Shown here: in pieces, positions 1 to 9,264 of the stretch
Layout: each line of letters begins with the position of its first letter
Position numbering within the stretch: position 1 is the first letter of the stretch
Assembly (NCBI GenBank): GCA_015490795.1
Contig: WFXD01000124.1
Location: 1 to 32,453, forward strand
Origin: Gammaproteobacteria bacterium
GTDB lineage: Bacteria; Pseudomonadota; Gammaproteobacteria; Chromatiales; Chromatiaceae
DNA length: 32,453 nucleotides
Direction: 5' to 3'
Notes under the pieces: generated by a model
What the model saw: the letters and a program-made list of their open reading frames with translations, nothing else
Told to the model about the DNA's origin: nothing
Database searches by the model: none
Position numbers and translations under genes: made by a program

Positions 1-2
1 AT

Positions 3-1043
3 ATCCCGGTTCATGCAGACCATGCCATTGTCTGGCGCGATGGGCATCTCTACCTGCTGGATCAGCGCGTTCTGCCACTACGGACTGAGTTCATCCGGCT
101 CGATACCGGGGAGGAGGTGGCCAATGCCATTCGCGACATGGTGGTGCGTGGCGCCCCTGCAATCGGCATTGCGGCCGCCTTTGGTGTGGTTGTTGCAGCC
201 CGCAACGGCTGGGAGAGCGGAGGGGCAGACTGGAAGGCGGCTATGGCGGCTGATTTGGCTGCGTTGGCCGCATCACGCCCCACAGCAGTCAATCTGTTTT
301 GGGCGTTGGCGCGCATGCAGAAGCTGATGGATAAGCTGGGTGCCGATGATCCAACTCCAAGGCTGTTGGCGGAAGCCCAGGCCATTCATAAGGAGGATAT
401 TGCAGCCAACCGTATCCTGGGGGATCTGGGGGCAGCGCTGATTGCGGAGCCAACTGCCGTCATTACCCACTGCAATGCAGGTGCCCTGGCAACTGGCGGC
501 TACGGCACGGCACTGGGGGTGATTCGCAGCGCATTTGCCACAGGGAAGATCCAGCGGGTCTATGCGGATGAGACCCGCCCCTGGCTGCAAGGCTCGCGCC
601 TCACAGCCTGGGAGCTGCATCAGGAGAGCATCCCCGTTACGCTACTGGTAGATGGCGCGGCAGCCAGCCTGATGGCGCGGGGTGGCATCGGCTGGGTCAT
701 CGTGGGTTCTGATCGCATTGCTGCCAATGGTGATGTTGCCAACAAGATTGGCACCTATGGGCTGGCCGTGGCGGCAAAGCAGCACGGTGTCAAAGTGATG
801 GTTGCGGCGCCCACCTCGACCATCGACATGTCTGTGGCCAGTGGCGCCGATATTCCCATTGAGTCGAGAGATGCCGCAGAGGTGCTCCGTTGCGGGGAAA
901 AACAGCTGGGTACGCCCGGCGTGGATGTCTGGAATCCGGTGTTCGATGTGACCCCTGCCAGCATGGTGGATGCGATTGTGACGGAGAGGGGGGCTGTCCT
1001 CCGGCCAAACGCGAAAAAGATGGCAAAATTAATGGCAGATTAA
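3..1043 (+). CDS. mtnA: S-methyl-5-thioribose-1-phosphate isomerase (5' end cut by window)
   Basis: This enzyme isomerises the aldose 5-methylthioribose-1-phosphate to the ketose 5-methylthioribulose-1-phosphate in cytoplasmic methionine salvage. The frame is open from base 3 without a convincing start, and the residues before the GTG at 117 ([15 protein letters not shown], then [10 protein letters not shown]) are the usual N-terminal part of MtnA, so the true start lies just outside the window. The family motifs [18 protein letters not shown], with the catalytic Cys, and [19 protein letters not shown], with the catalytic Asp, are both present, and the C-terminal [10 protein letters not shown] segment is normal. 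It lies directly upstream of gyrA, as in Pseudomonas. Only a short, weak hairpin (around 1050-1066) separates them. Confidence 0.93.
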   Translation: MPVHADHAIVWRDGHLYLLDQRVLPLRTEFIRLDTGEEVANAIRDMVVRGAPAIGIAAAFGVVVAARNGWESGGADWKAAMAADLAALAASRPTAVNLFWALARMQKLMDKLGADDPTPRLLAEAQAIHKEDIAANRILGDLGAALIAEPTAVITHCNAGALATGGYGTALGVIRSAFATGKIQRVYADETRPWLQGSRLTAWELHQESIPVTLLVDGAAASLMARGGIGWVIVGSDRIAANGDVANKIGTYGLAVAAKQHGVKVMVAAPTSTIDMSVASGADIPIESRDAAEVLRCGEKQLGTPGVDVWNPVFDVTPASMVDAIVTERGAVLRPNAKKMAKLMAD

Positions 1044-1147
1044 TCTCAGGCGGCCTGAAAGCCGTTTTAAGACGTTTTAACTGTGCAGGGCTATCTCAGG
1101 GTGTGTTAGACTTCCGCTTCCTTATTTAAGCATCAGCTGAGACATTT

Positions 1148-3715
1148 ATGGCCGAATTCGCCAAAGAAGTTTTGCCGGTCAATCTTGAAGATGAGATGAA
1201 GTCCTCCTACCTGGAGTACGCCATGAGCGTCATCGTAGGGCGCGCACTTCCAGATGTAAGAGACGGGCTGAAGCCGGTACATCGCCGTGTGCTCTATGCG
1301 ATGAGTGTATTGGGCAATGACTGGAACAAGCCATACAAGAAATCAGCCCGTGTCGTGGGTGACGTTATCGGTAAATACCACCCGCATGGTGACACCGCCG
1401 TTTATGACACCATTGTGCGCATGGCGCAGCCCTTTTCCATGCGCTACATGCTGGTGGACGGGCAGGGCAACTTTGGCTCGGTTGATGGTGATGCCGCCGC
1501 TGCCATGCGTTACACCGAAGTGCGCATGGCCAAGATCGCCCACAGCATGCTGGATGATCTGGACAAAGAGACGGTCGATTTTGCTGCCAACTATGATGAA
1601 TCAGAGCATGAGCCAGTGGTGCTGCCTGCCCGGGTTCCCAATCTGTTGGTCAATGGCTCTGCCGGTATTGCCGTCGGCATGGCCACCAACATCCCCCCGC
1701 ACAACCTGACGGAAACCGTTGATGCCAGTATTGCACTGATTGACGACCCGGAGATCAGCATCGAAGGGCTGATGCAATATATTCCCGGGCCTGATTTCCC
1801 AACTGCCGCACTGATCAATGGTGCCCGTGGCATCCATGAGGCCTACCACACCGGCCGTGGCCGCATCTACATGCGCGCCCGTACAGAGATCGAAACCAAC
1901 GAGGCCACAGGCAAGCAGACCATCATTGTCCACGAGCTGCCCTATCAGGTAAACAAGGCGCGCCTGCTGGAGAAGATTGCCGACCTGGTCAAAGAGAAAC
2001 GCATCGAAGGGATCACCGAGCTGCGCGATGAGTCCGATAAAGACGGCATGCGCATGGTTATCGAGCTGCGCCGGGGTGAAGTGGCCGAGGTCATCCTGAA
2101 CAACCTCTTCCAGCAGACCCAGCTGCAGAGCGTTTTTGGCATCAACATGGTGACGCTGGTCGATGGTCAGCCGCGGTTGCTGAATCTGAAACAGGTGCTG
2201 GAGTATTTTATCCGCCACCGGCGCGAGGTGGTGACACGCCGAACCATCTATCTGCTGCGCAAGGCGAGAAGCCGGGCGCATGTGCTGGAGGGGCTGGCAG
2301 TGGCGCTGGCCAATATCGACGAGGTTATCGCGCTGATCAAATCGGCTGCCAACCCGGCTGAGGCAAAGGCCGGGCTGCTGGCCCGCCACTGGAGATCGGG
2401 TGCTGTGGAGGCGATGATCGGGCGCGCTGGAGCCGATGCCTCACGCCCTGAAGAGCTGGCGGCTGAATTTGGCCTGACCGAGCAGGGCTATCGGCTCTCT
2501 GAGGTTCAGGCCCAGGCCATCCTTGATCTGCGTCTGCACCGCCTCACAGGGCTTGAACAAGACAAAATAATCAGTGAATACAGTGAGATAATAGAAAAAA
2601 TCAAGGATCTGCTCGATATTCTCTCCAGCGCTGACCGCTTGATGAGCGTGATCCGTGAAGAGCTGTGCAGCATCCGTGATCAATTTGGCGATGAGCGCCG
2701 CACCGAGATTATTCAGAACAGACTCGATCTCAGCCTGGAAGATCTGATCACCGAAGAGGATGTGGTCGTCACCCTCTCGCACGCCGGCTATGCCAAAGCC
2801 CAGCCGCTGGATCTCTATCAGGCGCAGCAGCGTGGTGGCAAAGGCAAGTCAGCCACCAAAACCAAAGAAGAGGATTTCATCGACCAGCTGTTTGTGGCCA
2901 ACACCCACGATACCGTGCTCTGCTTCTCCAGCCGGGGCAAGATCTACTGGCTGAAGGTCTACGAGTTGCCCCAGGCGGGGCGCGCCGCACGCGGCAAACC
3001 CATGATCAACCTGCTGCCGCTGGAAGAGGGCGAGCGCATCAATGCGGTACTGCCGGTGCGGGAGTACTGCGATGACAAATATGTCTTTATGGTCAGCAGC
3101 TCGGGCACGGTCAAAAAGTCCCGTCTGACTGACTTCTCCCGTCCGCGCGCCAATGGCATCATTGCCGTCGATCTGCGTGATGATGACCAGCTTGTTGGGG
3201 TAGCCATTACAGATGGCAGCAAGGATGTGATGCTCTTTACCAGTGATGGCAAAGCGGTGCGCTTTGATGAGCGCCATGTTCGGCCCATGGGACGCACCGC
3301 CTGTGGTGTTCGCGGCATTCGCCTGGCGGAAGGGCAGAAGGTCATCGCCCTGATCATCGCGGATGATGGCATGGTGCTGACAGTTACCGAGAATGGCTTT
3401 GGCAAACGTACCCCGATAGAGGGCTACCCCGTCCACGGCCGCGGCGGCATGGGTGTCATCTCTATCCAGACCAGTGACCGCAATGGCGCGGTGGTGGGTG
3501 CCGTACCTGTGCAGCAGCAGGATGAGATCATGCTCATCACCGATGGCGGCACTCTGGTTCGAACACTTGTCGACAATGTCTCCATCGTTAGCCGCAACAC
3601 CCAGGGCGTGAAGATGATCAGCCTCACCAAAAAGGAGAAGCTGATTGGCATTGCGCGCATTGAGGGGCTGGACGATGACGCATCGCTGGAGCCGGATGCA
3701 GAGAGCGAAGAGTAA
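1148..3715 (+). CDS. gyrA: DNA gyrase subunit A
   Basis: Breakage-reunion subunit of gyrase, which introduces negative supercoils with GyrB. The 855-residue protein has the N-terminal winged-helix and tower domains, with the catalytic Tyr at residue 122 in [11 protein letters not shown], and the C-terminal beta-pinwheel with repeated blades. In the quinolone-resistance region, residue 83 is Thr and residue 87 is Asp. Thr83 is natural in some gammaproteobacteria such as P. aeruginosa, where E. coli has Ser. The GyrA box reads QQRGGKG rather than the usual QRRGGKG, while the following [12 protein letters not shown] is typical. The ATG at 1148 has only a weak ribosome-binding site, but the start [21 protein letters not shown] fits the family. 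The C-terminal tail is short and acidic. Its position ahead of serC matches the Pseudomonas gene order. Confidence 0.98.
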   Translation: MAEFAKEVLPVNLEDEMKSSYLEYAMSVIVGRALPDVRDGLKPVHRRVLYAMSVLGNDWNKPYKKSARVVGDVIGKYHPHGDTAVYDTIVRMAQPFSMRYMLVDGQGNFGSVDGDAAAAMRYTEVRMAKIAHSMLDDLDKETVDFAANYDESEHEPVVLPARVPNLLVNGSAGIAVGMATNIPPHNLTETVDASIALIDDPEISIEGLMQYIPGPDFPTAALINGARGIHEAYHTGRGRIYMRARTEIETNEATGKQTIIVHELPYQVNKARLLEKIADLVKEKRIEGITELRDESDKDGMRMVIELRRGEVAEVILNNLFQQTQLQSVFGINMVTLVDGQPRLLNLKQVLEYFIRHRREVVTRRTIYLLRKARSRAHVLEGLAVALANIDEVIALIKSAANPAEAKAGLLARHWRSGAVEAMIGRAGADASRPEELAAEFGLTEQGYRLSEVQAQAILDLRLHRLTGLEQDKIISEYSEIIEKIKDLLDILSSADRLMSVIREELCSIRDQFGDERRTEIIQNRLDLSLEDLITEEDVVVTLSHAGYAKAQPLDLYQAQQRGGKGKSATKTKEEDFIDQLFVANTHDTVLCFSSRGKIYWLKVYELPQAGRAARGKPMINLLPLEEGERINAVLPVREYCDDKYVFMVSSSGTVKKSRLTDFSRPRANGIIAVDLRDDDQLVGVAITDGSKDVMLFTSDGKAVRFDERHVRPMGRTACGVRGIRLAEGQKVIALIIADDGMVLTVTENGFGKRTPIEGYPVHGRGGMGVISIQTSDRNGAVVGAVPVQQQDEIMLITDGGTLVRTLVDNVSIVSRNTQGVKMISLTKKEKLIGIARIEGLDDDASLEPDAESEE

Positions 3716-3740
3716 CAATGCAGCGTATCGGCAGGGCACC

Positions 3741-3781
3741 GAACGATAGAACGATACTAATATAGATCAAAATAGACCAAA
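3741..3781. repeat. Two short tandem repeats in the serC leader
   Basis: GAACGATA occurs twice back to back (3741-3748, 3749-3756). It is followed after five bases by ATAGATCAAA and ATAGACCAAA (3762-3771, 3772-3781), a 10-base tandem with one mismatch. The block ends about 20 bases before the serC start, in the only gap between gyrA and the amino-acid operon. It could hold the promoter or a regulator site; I see no convincing -35/-10 pair. Confidence 0.5.
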
Positions 3782-3801
3782 CCTTAAAGCGGAGAACAAT
3801 T

Positions 3802-4884
3802 ATGGCGCGAACCTTTAATTTCAGTGCTGGCCCGGCGGTACTGCCCGAAGAGGTTCTTCTTCAGGCACAGGAGGAGATGCTGGATTGGCACGGCAGTGGC
3901 ATGTCGGTGATGGAGATGAGCCACCGCGGTAAAGAGTTCGTATCCATTGCGGAACAGGCAGAAGCAGACCTGCGCGAGCTGATGGCGGTGCCGGACAACT
4001 ACCAGGTGCTGTTCCTGCAAGGCGGCGCCTCCAGCCAGTTTGCCATGGTGCCTTTGAATCTGCTACAAGGGAAGGGGAGCGCCGACTACATCCATACCGG
4101 TGCCTGGTCTAAAAAGGCGATTGCCGAGGCGAAAAAGTTCTGCGAAGTGAATATTGCCGGCAGTGGCGAGGCCTCTGGTTTCACAACGATTCCCGCCCAG
4201 GATGAGCTGAACCTCAACCCGGATGCCGCCTATCTGCACTTTACCCCCAACGAGACCATCGGAGGCGTTGAGTTTCCATACCTGCCCGATGCAGGCGATG
4301 TGCCGCTGGTGGCCGATATGTCCTCCAATATCCTCTCCCGCCCGGTGGATGTCTCGAAATATGGCATCATCTACGCGGGTGCGCAGAAGAACATCGGCCC
4401 CGCCGGTCTGACCGTTGTCATCATACGTGACGATCTGATCGGCCATGCCGCCGCCAAGACCCCGGCCATGTTCGACTACGGCACACTGGCCGGCGCCGGC
4501 TCCATGTACAACACGCCGCCGACCTATGCCTGGTATCTGGCGGGTCTGGTCTTCCAGATGCTGAAGCGCAAAGGGGGGCTGGCGGCCATGGCCGAGACCA
4601 ACCAGCGCAAGGCAAAGGCACTCTACGATGCGATTGATGGCTCCGACTTCTATGCCAACCCGGTCGATACAGGCTGCCGGTCACTGATGAATGTGCCCTT
4701 TACCCTGGCCAATGCAGAGCTGGATGCCACCTTCCTTGCCGAAGCCAAGGAGGCGGGGCTGGTTACCCTGAAGGGGCACCGCTCGGTGGGAGGCATGCGC
4801 GCCAGCATCTACAACGCCATGCCCGAAGAGGGGGTGCAGGCCCTGATCGACTTCATGGCCGATTTCGAGAAGCGCAACGGCTGA
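3802..4884 (+). CDS. serC: Phosphoserine aminotransferase
   Basis: A pyridoxal-phosphate enzyme that transfers an amino group from glutamate to 3-phosphohydroxypyruvate, giving O-phosphoserine. It also acts in pyridoxine synthesis in gammaproteobacteria. The 360-residue length is standard. The N-terminus [15 protein letters not shown] and the PLP-binding [10 protein letters not shown] with Lys196 identify it, and [16 protein letters not shown] is the usual C-terminal substrate-binding segment. The ATG is preceded by GGAGA at a suitable distance. It is the first gene of the amino-acid operon, and serA starts 28 bases after its stop. The gene order gyrA-serC-...-pheA is the conserved one, so the function is not in doubt. 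Confidence 0.97.
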   Translation: MARTFNFSAGPAVLPEEVLLQAQEEMLDWHGSGMSVMEMSHRGKEFVSIAEQAEADLRELMAVPDNYQVLFLQGGASSQFAMVPLNLLQGKGSADYIHTGAWSKKAIAEAKKFCEVNIAGSGEASGFTTIPAQDELNLNPDAAYLHFTPNETIGGVEFPYLPDAGDVPLVADMSSNILSRPVDVSKYGIIYAGAQKNIGPAGLTVVIIRDDLIGHAAAKTPAMFDYGTLAGAGSMYNTPPTYAWYLAGLVFQMLKRKGGLAAMAETNQRKAKALYDAIDGSDFYANPVDTGCRSLMNVPFTLANAELDATFLAEAKEAGLVTLKGHRSVGGMRASIYNAMPEEGVQALIDFMADFEKRNG

Positions 4885-4912
4885 TTGAAGACCGGCGGGG
4901 AGGGTAAAAATA

Positions 4913-6076
4913 ATGCATAAAATATTGACGCTGAATAATATCTCGGTAGCCGGGCTGGATCGGCTGCCACGGGATAGCTATGAGGTCGCCTCTGAAATCG
5001 CCCACCCGGATGCGATACTGGTGCGCTCCTTCAAGATGCACGACATGGAACTCCCTGAAACGGTAAAGGCGATAGGCCGTGCCGGGGCGGGAACAAATAA
5101 CATCCCGGTAGAGGCGATGAGCAAACGTGGCGTGGTGGTATTCAATGCGCCCGGCGCCAATGCCAATGCGGTGAAAGAGCTGGTGGTTGCCGGCATGCTC
5201 ATCGCCGCACGGAACATTGCCCAGGCCTGGCTGTATGCTCAGGGGTTGAGCGGTGATGATGCCGCTATCCACGCCCAGGTTGAGAAGGGCAAAAAGCAGT
5301 TTGTAGGTTTTGAGCTGCCGGGTCGCACCCTGGGTGTCATCGGCCTGGGCGCTATTGGCGTACAGGTTGCAAACGCTGCCCACGCCCTGGGTATGAACGT
5401 GGTCGGCTTTGATCCCACCATCTCGGTGCAGCGCGCCTGGCAGCTGGAGGCCGGGGTCGAGCAGGCGGTTAGCGTTGATGATCTGCTCTCCAAGGTGGAT
5501 TTTGTCTCTGTCCATGTCCCGCTGGTGGAGGAGACCAGGCATCTGATCAATGCGCAGCGCCTGAAGCTGATGCGCAAAAGCGCCGTCGTGCTCAATTTTG
5601 CACGGGATGGCATTGTGGATGATGATGCAGTCTGCGCCGCCCTGGATGAGGGGCGCATCTATGCCTATGTCTGTGACTTCCCCACCAACCTGCTAAAGGC
5701 GCACCCCCGGGTGATTGCGCTGCCGCATATTGGCGCCTCAACCGGCGAGGCTGAGGACAACTGTGCCATCATGGTTGCCAATCAGGTGCGTGACTATCTG
5801 GAGAATGGCAATGTCCGCAACTCGGTCAACTTCCCCGAGATCAATCTGCCACGCACGGAAGGGTACCGCATTGCCATCGTGAACAGCAATGTGCCCAACA
5901 TGGTGGGGCAGATCTCCACCGATCTGGCGCAGGAGGGGTTGAACATCATCGACCTGCTGAACAAGTCCCGTGGTGATATTGCTGTTACACTGCTGGATGT
6001 TGACCGGATGCCCTCACAGGCCACACTGGATCTGATTCAAAATATCGATGGCGTACTCTCAGTGCGCAGCCTGTAG
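4913..6076 (+). CDS. serA: D-3-phosphoglycerate dehydrogenase, short ACT-domain type
   Basis: This enzyme oxidises 3-phosphoglycerate to 3-phosphohydroxypyruvate, the first step of serine synthesis and the reaction just before SerC. The 387-residue protein has an N-terminal substrate domain with AGAGTNNIPVEAM (58-70), a Rossmann domain with GVIGLGAIG (141-149), the catalytic Arg in NFARDGIV (Arg231) and the catalytic His in LPHIGAST (His272). A C-terminal ACT domain follows (about 315-387), which in this family often senses serine. In the place where E. coli SerA carries its catalytic Glu, this protein reads CDFPTNLLK with no Glu. Other members of the GAGTNNIP subgroup also differ here, so I read it as a subgroup trait. 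Its insertion between serC and pheA is unlike the Pseudomonas order. Confidence 0.92.
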   Translation: MHKILTLNNISVAGLDRLPRDSYEVASEIAHPDAILVRSFKMHDMELPETVKAIGRAGAGTNNIPVEAMSKRGVVVFNAPGANANAVKELVVAGMLIAARNIAQAWLYAQGLSGDDAAIHAQVEKGKKQFVGFELPGRTLGVIGLGAIGVQVANAAHALGMNVVGFDPTISVQRAWQLEAGVEQAVSVDDLLSKVDFVSVHVPLVEETRHLINAQRLKLMRKSAVVLNFARDGIVDDDAVCAALDEGRIYAYVCDFPTNLLKAHPRVIALPHIGASTGEAEDNCAIMVANQVRDYLENGNVRNSVNFPEINLPRTEGYRIAIVNSNVPNMVGQISTDLAQEGLNIIDLLNKSRGDIAVTLLDVDRMPSQATLDLIQNIDGVLSVRSL

Positions 6077-6099
6077 CGATAGATAACCTGCCGACCCGT

Positions 6100-7185
6100 A
6101 TGAGCGACGACGAACAACTCCAGGCCATCAGAGAGCGGATCAACTCGCTGGATGAAGAGATCCAGCAGCTGATCAGCCAACGCGCCGAGGCGGCCCAGCA
6201 GGTGGCGCAGATCAAGCTGGCCGCAGACAGCCAGGCAAAGTTCTACCGCCCGGAGCGCGAGGCGGATGTGCTGCGCAAGGTGAAGGCTCGAAACCAGGGG
6301 CCGCTGGACGATGAGGAGATCGCCCGCCTCTTCAGGGAGATCATGTCGGCCTGCCTGGCTCTGGAAGAGCCGATGAAGATCGCCTTTCTTGGCCCGGATG
6401 GCACCTTCACCCAGGCGGCGGCGCTGAAGCACTTTGGCCACTCGGTTCAGACACAGCCAGCTGGCTCGATCTCCGAGGTCTTTCGGGATGTAGAGTCCGG
6501 CGCATGCCACTATGGCGTTGTGCCAGTGGAGAACTCTACCGAAGGGGTTGTGACCCACACCCTGGATATGTTCCTTAGCTCACCGCTACAGATCTGCGGC
6601 GAGGTCTCCCTGCGTATCAATCATCACCTGCTGAGTGTTGCCGATGCGATAACAGAGATAGAGACCGTCTACGCGCATCAGCAGTCGCTGGCGCAGTGCC
6701 GGGGCTGGCTGGATCGAAACCTGCCTCACGCTCAACGGATAGGCGCCGGCAGCAACGCCGAGGCGGCAAAGAGGGTTGTTGCAGATCCCCAGTCCGCAGC
6801 CATCGCCAGTGAGGCGGCTGCCGAGATCTATGGATTGAAGATGCTCTCTCAAAGCATCGAGGATGAGCCGGGCAACACCACCCGCTTCCTGGTCATTGGC
6901 AAGCAGGAGGTGCCCCCCTGTGGCGAGGACAAAACCTCCCTGCTGCTGGCTACCCGCAATGTGGCGGGCAGCCTGCACCGCCTGCTGGGACCCCTGGCAG
7001 AGCATGGCGTGAGCATGACACGAATCGAATCCCGCCCCTCTGGCCGGGGCAAATGGGAGTATGTCTTTTTTGTGGATATCGATGGCCATAAGGATGACGA
7101 TAATGTGGCGCAGGTGCTGGAGAGCCTGAAGGCCGAGGCGCAGATCTGTAAAATCCTTGGCTCCTACCCAACTGCGGTGCTTTAA
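6100..7185 (+). CDS. pheA: Bifunctional chorismate mutase / prephenate dehydratase (P-protein)
   Basis: The protein converts chorismate to prephenate and then to phenylpyruvate for phenylalanine synthesis. It has three parts in 361 residues. An AroQ-type helical chorismate mutase occupies about 1-90 (AIRERINSLDEEIQQLISQRA, then YRPEREADVLRKV). Prephenate dehydratase follows at about 93-270, with PDGTFTQAAA, VPVENSTEG and the catalytic GNTTRFLVIG (Thr261). The ACT domain at about 278-361 carries ESRP (310-313), the usual phenylalanine-feedback site. The ATG at 6100 starts 23 bases after the serA stop and follows CCGACCCGT, with no strong ribosome-binding site. The fused form and its place before the aminotransferase match the supraoperon. 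Confidence 0.97.
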   Translation: MSDDEQLQAIRERINSLDEEIQQLISQRAEAAQQVAQIKLAADSQAKFYRPEREADVLRKVKARNQGPLDDEEIARLFREIMSACLALEEPMKIAFLGPDGTFTQAAALKHFGHSVQTQPAGSISEVFRDVESGACHYGVVPVENSTEGVVTHTLDMFLSSPLQICGEVSLRINHHLLSVADAITEIETVYAHQQSLAQCRGWLDRNLPHAQRIGAGSNAEAAKRVVADPQSAAIASEAAAEIYGLKMLSQSIEDEPGNTTRFLVIGKQEVPPCGEDKTSLLLATRNVAGSLHRLLGPLAEHGVSMTRIESRPSGRGKWEYVFFVDIDGHKDDDNVAQVLESLKAEAQICKILGSYPTAVL

Positions 7186-7243
7186 TCTCCTTATATAGCA
7201 ATCTTGTGATTTGCTCTTCCACCCTGTTTAATCTGCCATATCC

Positions 7244-8374
7244 ATGCAAAAAACCGTTGATAACCCGTTTTTAAAACACGCTGCCCCAGGCATCTCAGGG
7301 CTGCACCCCTATATCCCCGGCAAGCCGATCTCTGAACTGGAGCGTGAATTCGGGGTAACCTCTCCGCTCAAGCTGGCATCCAATGAGAACCCGCTCGGAG
7401 CCAGCCCCAAAGCGAAGGCTGCCGTGGCCGGCCTGCTGGATGAGCTGGCGCTCTACCCGGATGGCGGCGGTTTCGAGCTGCGCAACGCACTGGCGGCATT
7501 CCACGACACCGGGGCCGAGGCCATCACGCTGGGCAATGGATCGAATGATGTGCTGGATCTGATTGCCCGCACCTTTTTGGCGCCCGGCTCCGAGGCCGTT
7601 TTTTCTGAATATGCCTTTGCGGTCTATCCCATCTGCACCCAGGCTGTGGGGGCGGTATCCAGGGTCGCGCCGGCGCATGATGGCGCGGCTGGCCCAAGGT
7701 TTGGCCACAACCTGAAGGCGATGCAGCAGCAGGTGAGCGATAAAACGCGCGTCATCTTCATTGCAAACCCAAACAACCCCACCGGGACCTGGCTGCCAAA
7801 AGAGGAGCTGCTGGCATTTATTGATGATCTGCCCTCTGAGGTGATCGTGGTGGTTGATGAGGCCTATACCGAATATGTGGAAGAGGAGGCCTACCCCGAT
7901 GCTACGCAGTGGTTGGACGACTATCCAAATCTCATTGTGACCCGCACCTTCTCCAAGGCGTACGGATTGGCCGCGCTGCGGGTCGGCTACAGCCTCTCCC
8001 ATCCCGATGTGGCAGAGCTGCTGAACCGGGTCAGGCAGCCCTTCAATGTCAATGCGCCAGCGCTTGCAGCGGCAGTTGCCGCACTGAGGGATCAGGGGCA
8101 TATCCGGCAGTCGGTGGCGGCCAATCGTGCGGGCATGGCACAGCTCACCGCCGGGTTTAAGCGGCTGGGGCTGGACTATATCCCTTCGGTGGGCAACTTT
8201 GTCTGTGTCGATGTGGGGCGTTCAGGCGCAGAGGTGGATGCCAGACTGCTGCGTGAAGGCTGCATTACCCGCCCGGTTGGCGGCTACGGAATGCCCCGGC
8301 ATCTCCGTATCACGGTAGGTCTGGAGGATGAAAACCGGCGGCTGCTCGAAACCCTGGAGTCTGTACTGAAATGA
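7244..8374 (+). CDS. hisC: Histidinol-phosphate / aromatic aminotransferase (HisC family)
   Basis: A fold-type I PLP aminotransferase of 376 residues. The conserved LASNENPLG (44-52), NPNNPTGTW (175-183), VVDEAY (203-208) and the PLP lysine in TFSKAYGLAALRVGY (Lys238) are all present. HisC enzymes transaminate histidinol phosphate, and many also accept aromatic keto acids or prephenate. The copy in this chromosomal position is the one considered an aromatic aminotransferase in Pseudomonas ('hisHb'), and its neighbours pheA and tyrA support that role here. Whether a second hisC exists in the histidine operon cannot be seen. Its stop overlaps the tyrA start in ATGA, so the two are translationally coupled. 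Confidence 0.92.
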   Translation: MQKTVDNPFLKHAAPGISGLHPYIPGKPISELEREFGVTSPLKLASNENPLGASPKAKAAVAGLLDELALYPDGGGFELRNALAAFHDTGAEAITLGNGSNDVLDLIARTFLAPGSEAVFSEYAFAVYPICTQAVGAVSRVAPAHDGAAGPRFGHNLKAMQQQVSDKTRVIFIANPNNPTGTWLPKEELLAFIDDLPSEVIVVVDEAYTEYVEEEAYPDATQWLDDYPNLIVTRTFSKAYGLAALRVGYSLSHPDVAELLNRVRQPFNVNAPALAAAVAALRDQGHIRQSVAANRAGMAQLTAGFKRLGLDYIPSVGNFVCVDVGRSGAEVDARLLREGCITRPVGGYGMPRHLRITVGLEDENRRLLETLESVLK

Positions 8375-9231
8375 AGATAGCGCGCCTGGCCATTATTGGT
8401 GTTGGATTGATTGGTGGCTCCCTGGCGCAAGCCCTGCGTGAAGCGGATGCCGTGGAGGAGGTGGTTGGCTGTGGCCGCGGAAAAGCCAACCTGGAGAAAG
8501 CGCTGGAGCTGGGCGTTATTGACCGCTATACGCACGATACAGGCGAGGCGGTTGAGGGTGCCGATATGATCTTTGTCGCCGTGCCGCTTGGGGCGATGAG
8601 GGCAACCTTTCAGGCCATGCGGGGGCACCTCTCACCCCATGCCATCATCACCGATGGCGGCAGCGCCAAGGCCAGTGTGGTAAGGGATGCCGGTGAGGCC
8701 TTTGGCGAGCTGCCGCCCGATTTTGTCCCAGGCCACCCCATTGCCGGGACAGAGCGTAGCGGTGTTGAGGCCGCCTTCCCAACGCTGTACCAGAATCGCC
8801 GCGTCATTCTCACGCCGCTTGACACGACAAACCCGGAGGCACTGGCCAGGGTGGAGGCCATGTGGCGACTCTGCGGTGCCGATGTGACACAGATGGGGGT
8901 TGAGCATCACGACGAGGTGCTGGCGGCCACCAGCCATCTCCCCCACATGCTGGCCTTCAGCCTGGTTGATACCCTGGCGCAGATGGATGAGCACAGCGAG
9001 ATCTTCCGCTATGCGGCAGGCGGTTTCAGGGATTTCACCCGCATCGCCTCCAGCAGCCCGGTGATGTGGCGGGATATCTGTCTGGCAAACCGGGATGCCC
9101 TGGGCGGGATGCTGGAACATTTTACGGCTGAACTGGCCCACCTCTCTGACATGCTGCGGGAAGGCGATGGTGAGCGCCTGCTGGAGATATTTGAACGCGC
9201 CAAGAGCGCCCGTGACCGATTTACAGACTGA
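8371..9231 (+). CDS. tyrA: Prephenate (or arogenate) dehydrogenase
   Basis: NAD(P)-dependent oxidative decarboxylation of prephenate to 4-hydroxyphenylpyruvate, or of arogenate to tyrosine. The 286-residue protein has a Rossmann fold with IIGVGLIGGSLA at the N-terminus, the catalytic His in PGHPIAGTERSG (His122), and the helical C-terminal dimerisation domain with TSHLPHMLAF and AAGGFRDFTRIASSSP. It is a stand-alone dehydrogenase, without the chorismate mutase of the E. coli enzyme and without the C-terminal fusion to AroA found in Pseudomonas. It overlaps hisC by four bases (ATGA). Whether prephenate or arogenate is preferred cannot be read from the sequence. Confidence 0.95.
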   Translation: MKIARLAIIGVGLIGGSLAQALREADAVEEVVGCGRGKANLEKALELGVIDRYTHDTGEAVEGADMIFVAVPLGAMRATFQAMRGHLSPHAIITDGGSAKASVVRDAGEAFGELPPDFVPGHPIAGTERSGVEAAFPTLYQNRRVILTPLDTTNPEALARVEAMWRLCGADVTQMGVEHHDEVLAATSHLPHMLAFSLVDTLAQMDEHSEIFRYAAGGFRDFTRIASSSPVMWRDICLANRDALGGMLEHFTAELAHLSDMLREGDGERLLEIFERAKSARDRFTD

Positions 9232-9264
9232 TCAACCAAGCCTCTTTTCAGGATTACCAAAAAA

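Noticed and set aside
2849-3739. 296-residue minus-strand ORF over gyrA
   Set aside because: It is a shadow of gyrA in a GC-rich region, with low-complexity sequence and no signature.
7295-8101. 268-residue minus-strand ORF over hisC
   Set aside because: It is antisense to a clear aminotransferase and has no recognisable domain.
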